Of a stretch of DNA of 64,000 nt, positions 14,556 to 27,719 are shown one piece after another. Positions within the stretch are counted from its first letter, which is position 1, and every line of letters starts with the position of its first letter. This stretch comes from Kryptolebias marmoratus (lineage: Eukaryota; Chordata; Actinopteri; Cyprinodontiformes; Rivulidae). Position numbers and translations under genes: made by a program. The DNA lies in assembly GCF_001649575.2 (NCBI RefSeq), contig NC_051433.1, forward strand, positions 14,197,501 through 14,261,500, read 5' to 3'. The notes beneath the pieces are model-generated. The model saw nothing but the letters and a program-made list of their open reading frames with translations, was not told the DNA's origin and did no database searches.

Positions 14556-15654
14556 CTTTTACAGTATTTCTTTTATTCCAGCACATCATGTTCTTTCTTC
14601 ATTTAGGTTAGTCTTTGAGCTTAAGGTTTTAAATTTTGATAAAACCTTTATGGAGGCATTCTTATGTAAAAGAAAAACTTCCATGTGAACACAATGTATT
14701 GGCATTATTGAGGTTCACAAAATGAGACGCCAATTTATGGTTGTTTCTGCCACATAACTGTACACAACAATATCATAAAACATGTTGATAAAATAATTAG
14801 AATGACAGGTTTTCGATCTATAGCTGACAGCTGTTGTCTGCTTATTATGACTAAAGTGTGAATAAGGATGCCACTGCCAGCTTTTCCATCTGAAGTACTG
14901 ACTCAGAAACAAAGACCTCTGCAGGCGGAGTTTTTGCAGAATCTATAGCTCGCAAGTGATCTGAATCCAATTATTTTTCTAGAAAGACAGAAGCATGCTC
15001 CTCTCTTTAAACAAGCATGTATCTGCAACATGAGCCTGCATGTCTGAAGCGAGCTGAACCATACTTTTGAGCTGAGTGAGAACAGCCTTTGCCCTCTGGC
15101 TGGCTGAGTCAGGATGATGAGTTTGTGTTAATGATTTAGAGCGTGCGTATTTGTGCGCATTTGCAAATCTCAATTCCAAGGGACACAGCGTGTCTTCCTC
15201 ACAATGGCTCGAAAATACATTGATGTGTTATATTACAGCGGAAGACGTGGAGCCCCAGTTAGCAGAGATTTCATTGTATCAGCTCGAGTGAGCCAAAAGG
15301 AGCTCTGCTGCTGAGAGTAATCATGCTGTCGCTGGACATCCTGTCAGCCTGTCCTGAGCGCAACATCTGTAGCTTGTCTGCGTCTGACAGGACCACCGCT
15401 AAAGTGTGAATTACAGGGAAGGAGAAAAAGATCCTCCAAATTAGATCATCCAAGCATTTGTGCCTTCAGGTAAACAGATCCACTTGTGGAACCGATACTC
15501 ATTAAGTCTGAGTGTTCAGATCTCACAAGGGGTAATTGCACATGGTATTTAAGTCTAAGTGGACAGTTAAATGAGTGTTCATCACTCTCACTCTTCCGCC
15601 TGAATGCTTTTTTCCCCCTCTATCTGGTTCTCACTGATAGTAAAATGCAAGTTA

Positions 15655-16483
<829 letters not shown>

Positions 16484-18749
16484 CTGCAGATCAAACAGAG
16501 AGAAATTCTGTCACAGCTTTTGAATCGAAGCACAATGATCCTATTGTCTCACAGACGCTGTGTCTGCCAGAGACAGGCTCGTCGAGTGGAAACATTTGAC
16601 ATCATCCGCGCAAGTAAACAAATATTTGTATATCTGTTTGCCTTTTGATGATGGTTATCATAGGAAGAAAAACATTAAAATCAAAAACTTCACTTGGTAA
16701 CTGCCTCTTGATGAGCCACGGCTCAGCTGGAGTATGTGCAGCACTGCTGGAAATATGTGCGTGGAATGCAGATGGAGTGTTTGAGACGGTTTACTTTAGA
16801 TGGAGAGTGATCTTGACTTATTCAGCTAATAAATGTTAGTCGAAGCTTGAAGACTGAGATCACTGTTAGTGCCGAGTTCAGCGAAGGAAACACAAACATC
16901 CTGTGAATGCTCTTTTCGTGTCTTCAAGCGGAGCAATGTCAATCGCGCGAGGCCTCGTTTAGAACACGGCGGTTTTATTTTCACACGCCTTCTGTCCTCT
17001 CTCTCTGTTTTACTGCCTGTGTGACCTCGTTTACTTTTCTTCCAAGGTAGATGATTGCACAGCTCTTTCATAATCACGTGAAACTGCTTCTGTACACCGA
17101 AAGTCTGCTAAGTTAACACATCCCCGAGGAACATTTTGTCAAATCGCATTACCTATTCGCTGCCCTACAAAAACAGACTTTAGATGCAAAAAAGAAGAGA
17201 GGAAAAGAAAAATCTATGTTCAGATGAAAAGGGTTGAAGTACCGAAATCTGTGCCAAGAATACAAATCAGTTTTCTTACCAGATGAGTAAACTGGTGAGA
17301 TGTTACATTACGTTTGTTCATTTGTTCAACAAGCTTTACCCTGGTACATTATTTTTAATGCACTATGAGGGTGAAACCATCATTATGTTTAGGTTTTGTA
17401 TGAAAAATGGAAGATGTCCGTTTTGAATTTACAGCTGGAGCATTGTAAATGTTGGAACATTTATATTATTGACTATTTCTAAATGACCATGTCTTATATT
17501 TGGTTAAATTTGGACAAAAACCTTAGTTTCCTGTCCTAGTGTGTGTGTTCATCTCAGTGCAGATTCTTCACTGTGTTATAAACAAATACAAGACTGCTAA
17601 TGGTCCTGTTCTCTAAAGGGTGACAAAACTCAGCCTGCTTTAAAACTATTTCAAATTCAAAGTGAATACAGTGCAGAAAAAAATAACGAACGTTTGGTCA
17701 AATATGTCAGGCTGCTGGCAATACTGCATATTACGAGTTGTTTCTTTTCGATGTGAGGTTTTATAAGGTGATCTGTTGCATAAACATGTTGACAACAAAA
17801 GACTTTCAGTGTTGTTCAGTACTGGAGACATAACCAACCTATTTACTGCACTTTTAATGCTAAAGGTTACAAATAGACCCATGTTAAACCTATTTTAGAC
17901 CAACAATCAACTCAGTTTTTAGTGTCAGCTGTGGGTCACATCTAGGTGTAAGTTAGGTATAACACAATTTCATTTTTACTAACTTTTATTGCCAGTTTCT
18001 GTATTGTTTATGCAGAATTTTTTTAAATTATTAAACATAGATAAGGTAAATTTTTACAAACTCTTTTCTTGTTGATCTGTCTCTGATTTAATTAGGTTTG
18101 TTGTAGTGAAGGCAAATTGAGAAAGATGTAAAATACGATGAAATCAAAGAATCAACAAAACAGAAGCTGTTATAAATCGCCACAGTTCGTGTAATACCTG
18201 CATAATGACTGCTGTTTTGGTGCCGATGGAGAGAACGTCCAGTGGGCACAAGCACGTATGAATATGAAAGCGGATGCTTAAGGTGTTTAGACTGTGGAGG
18301 TGGTAATGGGGCTTTTTGCATGCACTCCCAGATCCACAGGCATCCGCGTGGCTTTACAAATCTGACCAAAATAGGAACGCAGATACAGTTTCAGTTGTTG
18401 ATCTGCACGGAGTTTTATACCGGCAGTCCCTGGTGTCAGTCCCCACAAATCCCGGAGGCTTAATTAAGCAGTGTGTTTAGTGCTGGAGAAGTTTGTCTAA
18501 GTAGATTATTGAGCTTGAAGGACTGTGTCCCACATCCATTATCTCAACAAGTGAAGAGGGTTGACAAGCAGTAATTAACTGTACTGATGAGAGATTATGA
18601 AAACAGAGCAGGGAGACATTAACACCCGTATTTCTTTCTCGCCGTTTTCAAAATACCGACTCACCTATTAAAATAACACAAAGCTCTCAGCAGGAGTCAG
18701 ACTGCAGAACACATTCTTTGGGATTTCTCTGTCTCTTTCTCTCTCCACT

Positions 18750-18763
18750 CCCCCCCCCCCCCC
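18750..18763. repeat. C homopolymer
   Basis: 14 C in a row followed by CA-rich text; prone to sequencing error and G-quadruplex formation on the minus strand. Confidence 0.9.
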
Positions 18764-20551
18764 ATACGCACACCCCATCTCTCTCTTCCACTGTTGTTTC
18801 CATGGAAACGTGCCAGGAGATGGAGAGGATGAAGAGAAAGTGGAAGACAGAGCAGGACAAGTGGGCCAGCCTGATCATGCATGGGGCTCGGTCTTATGGG
18901 AGAACTGGGGTGGACTGACCACCTCGAACAGATTCTACACAAAGCTTTTCTTTTCCTTCTTTCTTTCCTCCACTAAGAGCAGCAAACCCAAAATTAAAGC
19001 TATATTTAAAAAAAGGAAAAATCCACACACATCTATTTGTTACTCAGCATGGTTGTTCAGTTATTCTATTAAAGACAGACTGCATCAGGGCTCTTTTAGA
19101 TTTTATTTATTAATAACTGGCACGGAGCATCAGTTGAGCTTGAAAAGTGCAAAATAACTGCGTGGATTTTCAGACTTTCCTTTTTGCGCCCTCAGTAGCT
19201 CGTCAACAAGTGAAACTCTTCTGCACGCAGGGGGCGAAATCTCACCTCCTTCCTGTGAAAGCGAAATCAGCCACCCCGTCAAGCCGGGTATGACAACGTA
19301 AAACGGGGACGATTTTAATGTTGCGGCTGCTGCGTGCTCTCGCCGTAGTGCGTGTGAAACAGCGCCACGCAAATCACAAAATCCCACTGCGTGAGCCGAA
19401 TCAGACATTTCGAAAAAAAAAAAAAAGGAAAAAAGACACACATTGGGAACAACACCGGTAAAGCGCTTAAGCCCACAGGTCTCCAGAGAGAATGGTGACA
19501 AAAGGATTTCTGGCTAACGCGTTGTCAGTCTCCTCCCCGATCCTGTGTTCCCACGGGAGGCCTCATAGTCACTCCAGTGGACTCCATTTCTCTGCCTTTG
19601 TCCACGGCTCCCCTTTAATATGACAGCAGACGGATCCCTCCTGGGAAACACGTCAGTGCAAACGAATGAGCACATGGTGATGGCATTTTCAGAAGATGGC
19701 CTGAAACTTTTAATATGTGCACCTATACCTTTGAAAAGGCTTCGCACTCAAAGGAGAAGTTCGACATCTTTAGAAGAGCCGCGACTTAAAGTAGAGAAAC
19801 AGATCTAAACCTCTCTCATGTCTTTAATGGCTTTTGAGTTTCTTGCAGTGGGATCCCCAAATTCTGTGTGTGTGTGTGTGTGCTTAAACAACAGCTGCTA
19901 AGAGCAATATTTACACTCTAGATGCAATATCCCACCCAGGATTCCGTCTGCATGGCAACTTCAAAGGAAAAACAATGCCGCTCAGTTTTTTTTTTCCTCT
20001 CTCCTCCTATCCACTCATCTACATTTCCCTTTTCAGCAGATGGCCTTTTTAATTCAAGAGAGAGTAAAGCCTGCCAGCCTCTCGCACACACTTCAAACCA
20101 GACTGTGAGGGAATGGTGGTGGTGGTGGTGTGAGAGGGGGGGATTGGGTGGCAAAATTGCAAGAAAAGACAGCAGATGTGAGAGGGCAGAGAGGGTTAAA
20201 AAGTAAAAAAAAAAAAATACAATCAAAAAACTAGGAAGGAGGGGTTGACAGTGTGGGCTGCAGCGAAGGAGCAATAAGGTTTGAGGAGGATGCTGATTTT
20301 TTTATGACACTCTTTTTTTTTTTTTTTTCACCCCAGGAGTGGAGTGCAGCATTAATATGGTAATATCCCCCCCAGGCGCTAGAAAGTGTTGAAGAGTGGA
20401 GGTCATCTAGTGTATGTGCAGCCGTGAGCCTGGATGAGCAGGTTGGAGATCCCCGGTGAAATGAGTTGCAGCCTCGCTGAGAGGAAGCAAAAGGTAATGG
20501 AAGTCAGGCTTCCCTAAAATCACATTTCCAGCTGACAAAGAATCATTCTAG

Positions 20552-20584
<33 letters not shown>
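20552..20584. repeat. (TG)n microsatellite
   Basis: Perfect dinucleotide array within grm2 intron 1. Shorter TG arrays occur at 19864-19882 and 40348-40364, and a GGT array at 20114-20130. Confidence 0.95.
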
Positions 20585-20586
<2 letters not shown>

Positions 20587-21659
20587 ATCACTTGAGAGGA
20601 AGGAACGCTCAAGAGCACACACTCATGTATGCACGCGTTGTCAGCGAGCAACGCTCAAGCAACTGGGACAAATCAAACTTTATAAATAAATTTCATTTAC
20701 ACGCTGCTTCGTCACTTTTCCTTCGCAGTCTTTCATTTGAACCGTTTCTAATGCCTAATGCTCCAAAAAAGGCCTCAGTTAGGCATGTTGCTCCATTGTG
20801 GTCGTCATGCTGCTGCACGTTGAGTCACATGAAGCCAGGAACAGATTTAAAACGAGCCTTATTTTACCAAACAGCCCTGCCTGGTTTCGTCTTGGGGTGT
20901 AGGGTCTGATCGGTGTGTTGGCCGTGAATCCTGCGTGGGCGGCCTTTGCGGGCCCTCGGTGGATTGAGCTCTTTCTGACACGTCTCATGGAGGCTTAGAT
21001 TGAATTGGGACCTGGAGACTTTAGAAGGCGGGTCAGCCTCTTTGACTCGTGTCACTCCTGAGCAGTTTTTTTTTTCTTCCTTTTTTTCCTGCAGCGTGCT
21101 GAGCATATAGTCCTGATGGGGACGCCGCTGAGCACATGGGGGTCGTATGTTTAGGCAGGTGGTATGTAGCAGAACATGGCATCGTAATAATATCGTCACC
21201 TGCGAGCGGTTTTAAAATTGCAGCTGAATGAGAATAATGTACATGTGATATTCTGTAGCTTGAAGTTGTTATGAAAAAATGCACCAGCCGTTTTCAGGAG
21301 GAGGGAAATGAAAATGGAGATATATATCATTTTGAAAAAAACAATAATAAATAAAAGGTTTTGTGGTCAAATTAGAAAGAAACACTCAGAGTTGGTTGGG
21401 GTTTTATGTAGTCAAGCAGGTCATTATTTCTCTGACTTGTTAAAGCCTTTCACTATAACTCAAGATGACCCCCAGGTCAGCTAACCAGAGATTATAAGTA
21501 GCTTTTCACACCTGATTTAAAACTCGAGGGGGTGACGCTCCCTTTTTTACATCCTGCTTGCTGCGTTGATTTAAAAAGCAGCTGAAGATGTTCTTACGCA
21601 GACAAGCTTTTAGTTAGAAAGAGCTTTTATGACATGACGCGTACTGCGTTTTAAAAACA

Positions 21660-21808
21660 AGGCAGCTGGACTTCTTTTCCTTTAGTTGGAGGCGTTCTGC
21701 TTCTCATCCAAGGAGCTTTTTCATTTCAGTTCAATTCTGAATAGAAAAAGTTCCTTGGATGAGAAGCAAAACATCTTCAACTAACATAAAAAAACAGTCC
21801 AGTTGTGT
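21660..21808. repeat. long inverted repeat (hairpin MITE)
   Basis: An imperfect inverted repeat of about 65 bp per arm. The inner arms gcttctcatccaaggagctt and aagttccttggatgagaagc fold back over a loop of about 25 bases, and the outer arms cagctggact and agtccagttg pair as well. The gcttctcatccaaggagc phrase is common in fish genomes. Confidence 0.75.
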
Positions 21809-21929
21809 TGTTTTTAATCTCTCAGGATTTGCCAAGTCCTAGATGACTGAGAATTTACACAAACATACCTGTTTTCTGTTTTTCTTTTGGTTCATTATGT
21901 GTTAGAAGAACAACATTATGTATTGTTTT

Positions 21930-22010
21930 TGTCCTCTTACTGCATTTTACTGTGAAGCACTTTGTGATTTTCATCTAATAAAAGGGATATTTCTATAAAT
22001 AGGCTTCACC
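21930..22010 (+). mobile_element. LINE 3' tail
   Basis: The phrase tgaagcactttgtgattttc followed by ctaataaaagggatatttct matches the 3' terminal text of L2/CR1-like fish LINEs. Only the tail is present. Confidence 0.5.
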
Positions 22011-22184
22011 TATTTAACTTGTTTATGATTTTATGTTTTAGGTTAAAGACTTTTGTTTATTTGCTTGGATTTTAGCAGGACAGACACTTGTTGAGTTTTA
22101 CTGCAGCTGCTAATCATGTTCGATGTCTGATCGATATCTGAAGTTTTGGTATAAGAAATTATATTTTCATACTAGTCACCTTAA

Positions 22185-22377
22185 CAGTGGTGTCCAATAA
22201 TGGTCCTGGGGGGACACTATCTTGGATGTTTTACATGTTTCTCTGCTGCCACACACCTGATTTGAATGACTGAGTGATTAACAGGCTTCTGCAGAACTCA
22301 AAGACCTGCTGAAGAGCAGGAAAACAACTAAAACGTGCAGGATAGTGGTCCTCCAGGACCAGGATTATACACCACTG
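22185..22377. mobile_element. hAT-type hairpin MITE (copy 2)
   Basis: Starts CAGTGGTGTCCAATAATGG and ends ACACCACTG, sharing the internal words acacacctgatttgaat and ggcttctgcagaac with copy 1. The flanking 8-bp sequences no longer match, so this copy is older or the TSD has decayed. Confidence 0.8.
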
Positions 22378-22399
22378 CCATACTAGGTACATCAGAGGA

Positions 22400-25300
22400 G
22401 TTACACTGTAAATATGTCCTAATGTTTTGGGACTTACAGACTCTTACTGTTAATCATATTGACTTTTTTTAAAACTACAGATCCATTAAATCTCTACATT
22501 TCTATCTGAAGGAGTTTTTTCTCTCTTGGTTTTGTCTTTAAGACTTTAATTTCATTTTATTCCAAGAACTGTGAGATTATCATGTTTGTTTGTAATTCAT
22601 AGTCACTGTCTAAAATTTAGGCAGCAAAACTACTTGCTTGGATTTAGTTGACAAGTCAAAACTCTTCACAGAACATTATGACATGACCACATGTGAGACA
22701 CACTTGGTTGTTTTTAGGGAGAAACATAAAAAGGTTTAGGAGAATCTTTCCATCTAATCTTTTTTTTTTTTTTTAAACGATGCACGCTCCTCTAATTATA
22801 CCCAAAATATTTTCAGGAACTCAAACGTATTTTTGAGCTCCATATAGAGAGAAAAAAATAGGTATTTAAATCCATTTCTAAGCCGGCTGAAAGGAAGACT
22901 GACCACGGGCGGTTTATGAGTCCACTGACAGGATCAATAGGAAACTGTTACATCATTAAAATGACGAAATGCCTCGCAAATACAATCACTGACCTTTACT
23001 GAGAGGGCTCATTTCTGCCGCGACCAATTAAAGGACAAGCAGGGAGAACAAGAAGGTTGAACAGGAAAGAGGACGGTTTCAGGCATTAATGAGTTGTGGC
23101 GTCATCAGCACACTTTCATTCAGGTTGAAGCAGTCTGCAAATGTAAACCGTTACAGGCAGCTCCTCATATTAGGTCCATCTCTTTTAGGGTTTCTGTTAT
23201 TTTTCTGAACAATCTTTGCTGCGACCGTACTCCACCTCCACCTGGGAAGGGGAATCCTCTCCCATCTTCTCCTTTTGTATCTCAGAGATGATTACTGGCA
23301 GCCTTACGACTGGCCTGAGCACAGCGATGCATTAGTCCTCATCATGTGACCACAGCGTTAAAAAAAAGGTGACCTAAAATGCCGGGATGTTTATGGGTTA
23401 TTCGAGGTGATCTTATTTGACCTCTCATTCAATACTTGGTGAATTATATAACTACAATCCGTATGTCAGAGCAACCGGGGTTGCTGCTTCATATTCCTTT
23501 TAATTTAGGTTTTTTGCTTTGCCAAAATGAGTTTCATATTCTGTGATATTTTTGTGATGCAGGACTAACACAGCGGTGCTCTATCTCCATCTCTATTGCA
23601 GAAGGTCGTTTTGTCCTTTTCTGTTGTTTTAATTTTATTTCAGCCCATCCCTGCAGTTAGTAATAAATTTTGGGTCCTGTACCTCAACATCTCTCCAGAC
23701 ATGATTGAAAAATGATTGTGAACAAAGGCTGCGTTATTTAAACTGCAGAAAAATCAAGTTCCTCATCAAAAAATATTGATCTAAAATACAAGGCAATATT
23801 AAATTCTTAACAGTGCTCATTTGTTGTGTGGGTTCATTCCCATCCCGTGCAGCTGTTTTAGTCCACAATTAGGCAATCACACATTTAATGCTAATTTTAC
23901 CTAAATTATTACTAAATCCTTCTTGATGCATAGCAGTGCACATATTCTAGTTGTGTTTTTTAATTGGACCCACCCAATTAAAACTAAATGCACAGTCAAA
24001 AGACAGGAAATTAATATTAAAAGACGTTATTGAGATTCATGAAACTGGTAGAAAAAAAAGACATGTTTACTTGGGGGGGATACATCAGATATTTGAAGTG
24101 TGGAAAGAATTTGAACAGTTATTATCTAAATAGCTCTTTGAATGATTGGTTTGGAGAAATAGTCTAATTCTGAGCAGACTGGTGAGATAACGACTTGTCC
24201 AATTGGAGCAAAGACTACAGCAGATTGCTGCTGACTTAAAGCAGGAATCAAGAAATCTATAGTGATTCATGCAAATGCTGTTTTACGAACATTTACACTG
24301 CTGTCACTTTTACATTATATGGTTACTCCAACAGAAAGATTTCAATATTCCTGCTGGAGGTACCTCAGGCTCCACCCAAAGTGCTACAGCTAGCTGCTGT
24401 TGTCACTATATGCACCTGCTAATAACCATAGAAGTGCATGTAATTACCTATGTAGTGCAAAACTTATGTGAAGGTTTATAAAATAGCTTTCACTTGGACT
24501 GCCATGCTTCATCATCTGATCAGATTAAAGGTCTATTTCTCCAAACTGAAGCCATTCAAAGAGCTGTCTGCATGAAGTTAAGATATTAATTGTTCAAAAT
24601 CTTACTACAGAGCCTCACATCAAGGAAGCAGAGCTACCCCTTTAATGTTTCGACTATAGTAGATCGAGTCTGCAAAGAGCCACATGAAGCTGTAATAAAT
24701 CCCATCTGACACTGAGCGAAAGGTGGATTACACATCCGACAGGTAATCAGTCCATCGCGAGCTAAACGCAGAGACAGTCACCCACTCCTGCTCTCATTCA
24801 CACCAACTGCCACTTTAACCTGCTCAACAGGCTGTTCCAGAAAAAAGAAAAAAAAGCCAGTCATATCCTTCAGCAACACCAATCTGCTGAAAACAGACTT
24901 TTTTGTTATCTTGGTGTACGGTATGAGGAGACTGATTGTGGGTTAGGGTTCTCAACGCATCAAAGTTCTGCCAAAAACCCGCCTTTTTAGGCTCCAAACT
25001 GAGTTTGCAGGCAATAAACAGAAGATGGGATCAGTCGGCATCCTGTAATGGCAGCTTTGGATGAGTTTCTTCCAAGTTTGTCAAAAAACGATGGCTTGCT
25101 GCCACCATTTTGACTGAAGAGTGTTGCTGTATTTAAAATAATGACTAAAAGTTATGATTAAAAAACATTTTTTTTTGGCTGGAGTACATTTTTGGCTCTT
25201 CGGCAAAAGTTTATTTGCACCTGTTGGCTTCACTCTGTAGTTTTGTAGAAGTTTGTTACCTTCCAGACTCGTGTGGGTTTTATTAGCTGCAAGTCGGTTT

Positions 25301-27240
25301 CAGGGGTGACAGGAATCATTAACTTTTTACAGACTGCTTCACTTTAGTTTATCTGATCAATGAAAGCTCTTATAATCACCTGGAACTGAAGTTCTCATTA
25401 AAAAAAAAAAAAAGAAGCATTCGGCAGCAGTCACAGCCATTAGTGCAGCTGACTTGGAGCTCAGAGCTTTAATTAATAGAGAACATCTCTGTGTTTTCAC
25501 CTGAATAAATCCAAGCTTGAACGTTTCTGCTTGAGTAGAAGAACATACAGCGCCGGTTCACTTTATTCTGCTCTAATTTTTGTGGGATGGCACTGCTAGT
25601 GATGCAGTGAGCAGGCTAAAATGAAGCACTGAGTGTGCTTTTGTAACCGAAAGTTCAACTTCAGGAAATATTACGCCAATAAATAATTGAATCCCACGTT
25701 ATGTGGTTGTTTTATATACATTTAAAATTAGAGCCAAGGTGGGTGTTTTTTTATTATTGTTCTTTTTTTCTCTTACAAGGTCTGATTGCCTCTGCCTCAA
25801 TTATAAAAGGTGCAAAAATAACATCAGCTTCCAAGAAATCGATTAGAAACAAGATGCAGAAAGGTGGAAAATATTTCAGTGAACAGATTTGATGAGTGTG
25901 TTATACTTTACCTGAACACCAGTAGATGTTCAATCTATATATGTCCTCTGCACATGAACATCTTTAGGTTTAAATGATAACAAGACAGATGTCTCTTAAT
26001 TTGACACTTTAATCCAAACAGCGGGAAAGGCAAAGTTAAGTTTTGCTCTGTCGGTTTCTTTATAAATAAATAAACTCACATACAGATCCAAGTAAGCAGC
26101 AACAGCTTTCATAAGAACTGACAACTCTAAAAAAAGATGTTTTAGGGTTGGGTTTTTTCCTACGTAAATATATCTGAGCATATTTCTGTTTCTGACTGCA
26201 GACACTGAATAATCTTGTCAACCAAAAATCCACACACACAAAAAACAAAAACTGCTTCTGTTGCGTTTCAAGGAAGTCCTCTTCGGGTCAGCTGTAAAAG
26301 GTGAACCAAGCGAGGTTGATCTGTTTAAGCACGGCGGGTTACACACACCAGATACCTCTCAGGCTGGGTTCAGAGGACGGCGGTTCGAGCGCGTTGATCT
26401 TCAGTCAGCCTGCAGCTGAATAATTTACAATAATCAACATCTTCAGCTGCGAGAGCCAAGCTCACACATCATTCCTCCGTCGGAGCTATAAAAGGACTGG
26501 CATGCCTACAGTCGTCATGTTATGTAAGAAACGCAGAAACATGCTAAAGGTGGAATAAACAGCTTACTGATTGTTTGTTTTAAAATAAGTTCACGTGTTG
26601 ACGGAGCTGATTACAGTGAGTCCTCTGGGTGTTTTTAGCGACTGATGCTTCTGGGACATTAAAGGAAACATCCGCAGAACAGCTTCTCTACCTTAAAGGC
26701 TTAACGAGAATTAACACCTTGTTTTAGTTGTTCCCAAGTGTTTAAGATAAATATATATGTATAGTAAGCTCATTCAGCTACAGGCAGTGCATCACTTCTC
26801 TTGGAATAATGTGTAAATGATGATCTAAACTGATGCCATGGCGTTTATTCAACAAGCTGCAGGAACTAAACGTGCAGGACTAACCTTAAAGATCACCTTC
26901 TAATCCACACCCTGCAATCAAACGAGTTCTGTTTAACTTAAGTCGACTTTTTTTTTTTTTTTTAATCCTTACACTCAGGCTCCTGAGGAGTCAAAATGGG
27001 TGAAATCAGGTGTAATTCTGCATCGTCCTTTAGTTTGCCTGCAGCCGCGCGCATTTAGAAAGATGTAGTGGAGAAATATGGCGAGAAAACAAAACATTTT
27101 GTTCAATCGGGTTGATCCTTTTATTTTCTGTTTTGGATGATTTTGGTTTTTTTTTTTTTTTTTTTTATCTAACAAAAACTCCCAGTCGCAGTAAAACAGT
27201 TCATCTCTTTGATGCTCATGCAGTCAGACGGGCAAACATG
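22400..27240. other. grm2 intron 1, right part
   Basis: Contains one 550-bp MITE-like copy (24085-24645). The rest is unassigned, with A and T homopolymers near 25401, 26949 and 27148. Confidence 0.5.
24085..24645. repeat. 550-bp MITE-like family, copy 2
   Basis: It has the same core (agtgctacagctagctgctg) and right inverted repeat (tttctccaaactgaagccat then gagctgtctgcatgaagt). The left end is a diverged mirror of this near 24110-24165. It is the most diverged of the three. Confidence 0.7.
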
Positions 27241-27247
27241 GGCTTAC

Positions 27248-27700
27248 CTGCGCGGGGCTCCTCCGGTTCCGGCGCCGACGTGCAGTGAACGCAGCGCGCA
27301 AACCGAGCGCATATCCCTCGCTTTTAGTCTCGTGAAAACACTCGTGTGACCGAGGACTGGAGTGGAGCAGAGAGTAGGGGGCGGAGGANGGAGCCGGGAT
27401 CCCGAAACGGTCGTTTCTCCGCAAATGCGCGTCTCTCGCGCCGTCCCCTCTCTCTCTCGGGGGGGTTGGAGGGGGGTGGGTGGAAGAAAAGGAGGGCTGA
27501 GTGCCGCTGCCTGAAGTTTGAGCAGCTGAGCCGCGCGCCAGGAGCTGTCCGCGGTGCTGAAACACAAAACAACAGCAGCAGCAGCAAAAACAACAAGAGG
27601 AAGCAACTCAGAGCCGCCGGATTCCTGGAGGTCTGATCCTGCCGGGAGCGCCTCAAAAGTCACAGCTCCTCCACGCAGCTGACGCCCACTTTCCCCCTCT
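27248..27700 (-). promoter_or_regulatory. grm2: probable grm2 5'UTR exon and CpG-rich promoter
   Basis: A perfect donor on the minus strand, CGCGCAG|GTAAGCC, ends an exon at 27248. It is preceded by about 450 bases of GC- and CpG-rich sequence, with a GA run and CTG-type repeats but no long ATG-started frame. This contrasts with the AT-rich surroundings. It lies upstream of the grm2 start-codon exon on the same strand, with a suitable acceptor at 16484, which is the layout expected of a noncoding first exon. The transcription start is not defined, so the right boundary is approximate. One N sits at 27389. CpG-rich sequence and a C run continue to about 28200. The donor could in principle belong to another transcript. 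Confidence 0.6.
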
Positions 27701-27719
27701 ATTCTGAACCATAAAAAAA

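Larger units (their letters stand above)
16490..21659. other. grm2 intron 1, left part
   Basis: Intronic DNA with simple repeats and a CpG-richer patch at about 19160-19500. Frames on either strand do not resemble known proteins. No splice-flanked exon was noticed. Confidence 0.5.

Noticed and set aside
27244..27663. Minus-strand frames of 110-139 codons in the CpG-rich block
   Set aside because: All three frames are open because of base composition and include an N; better explained as a noncoding leader exon.
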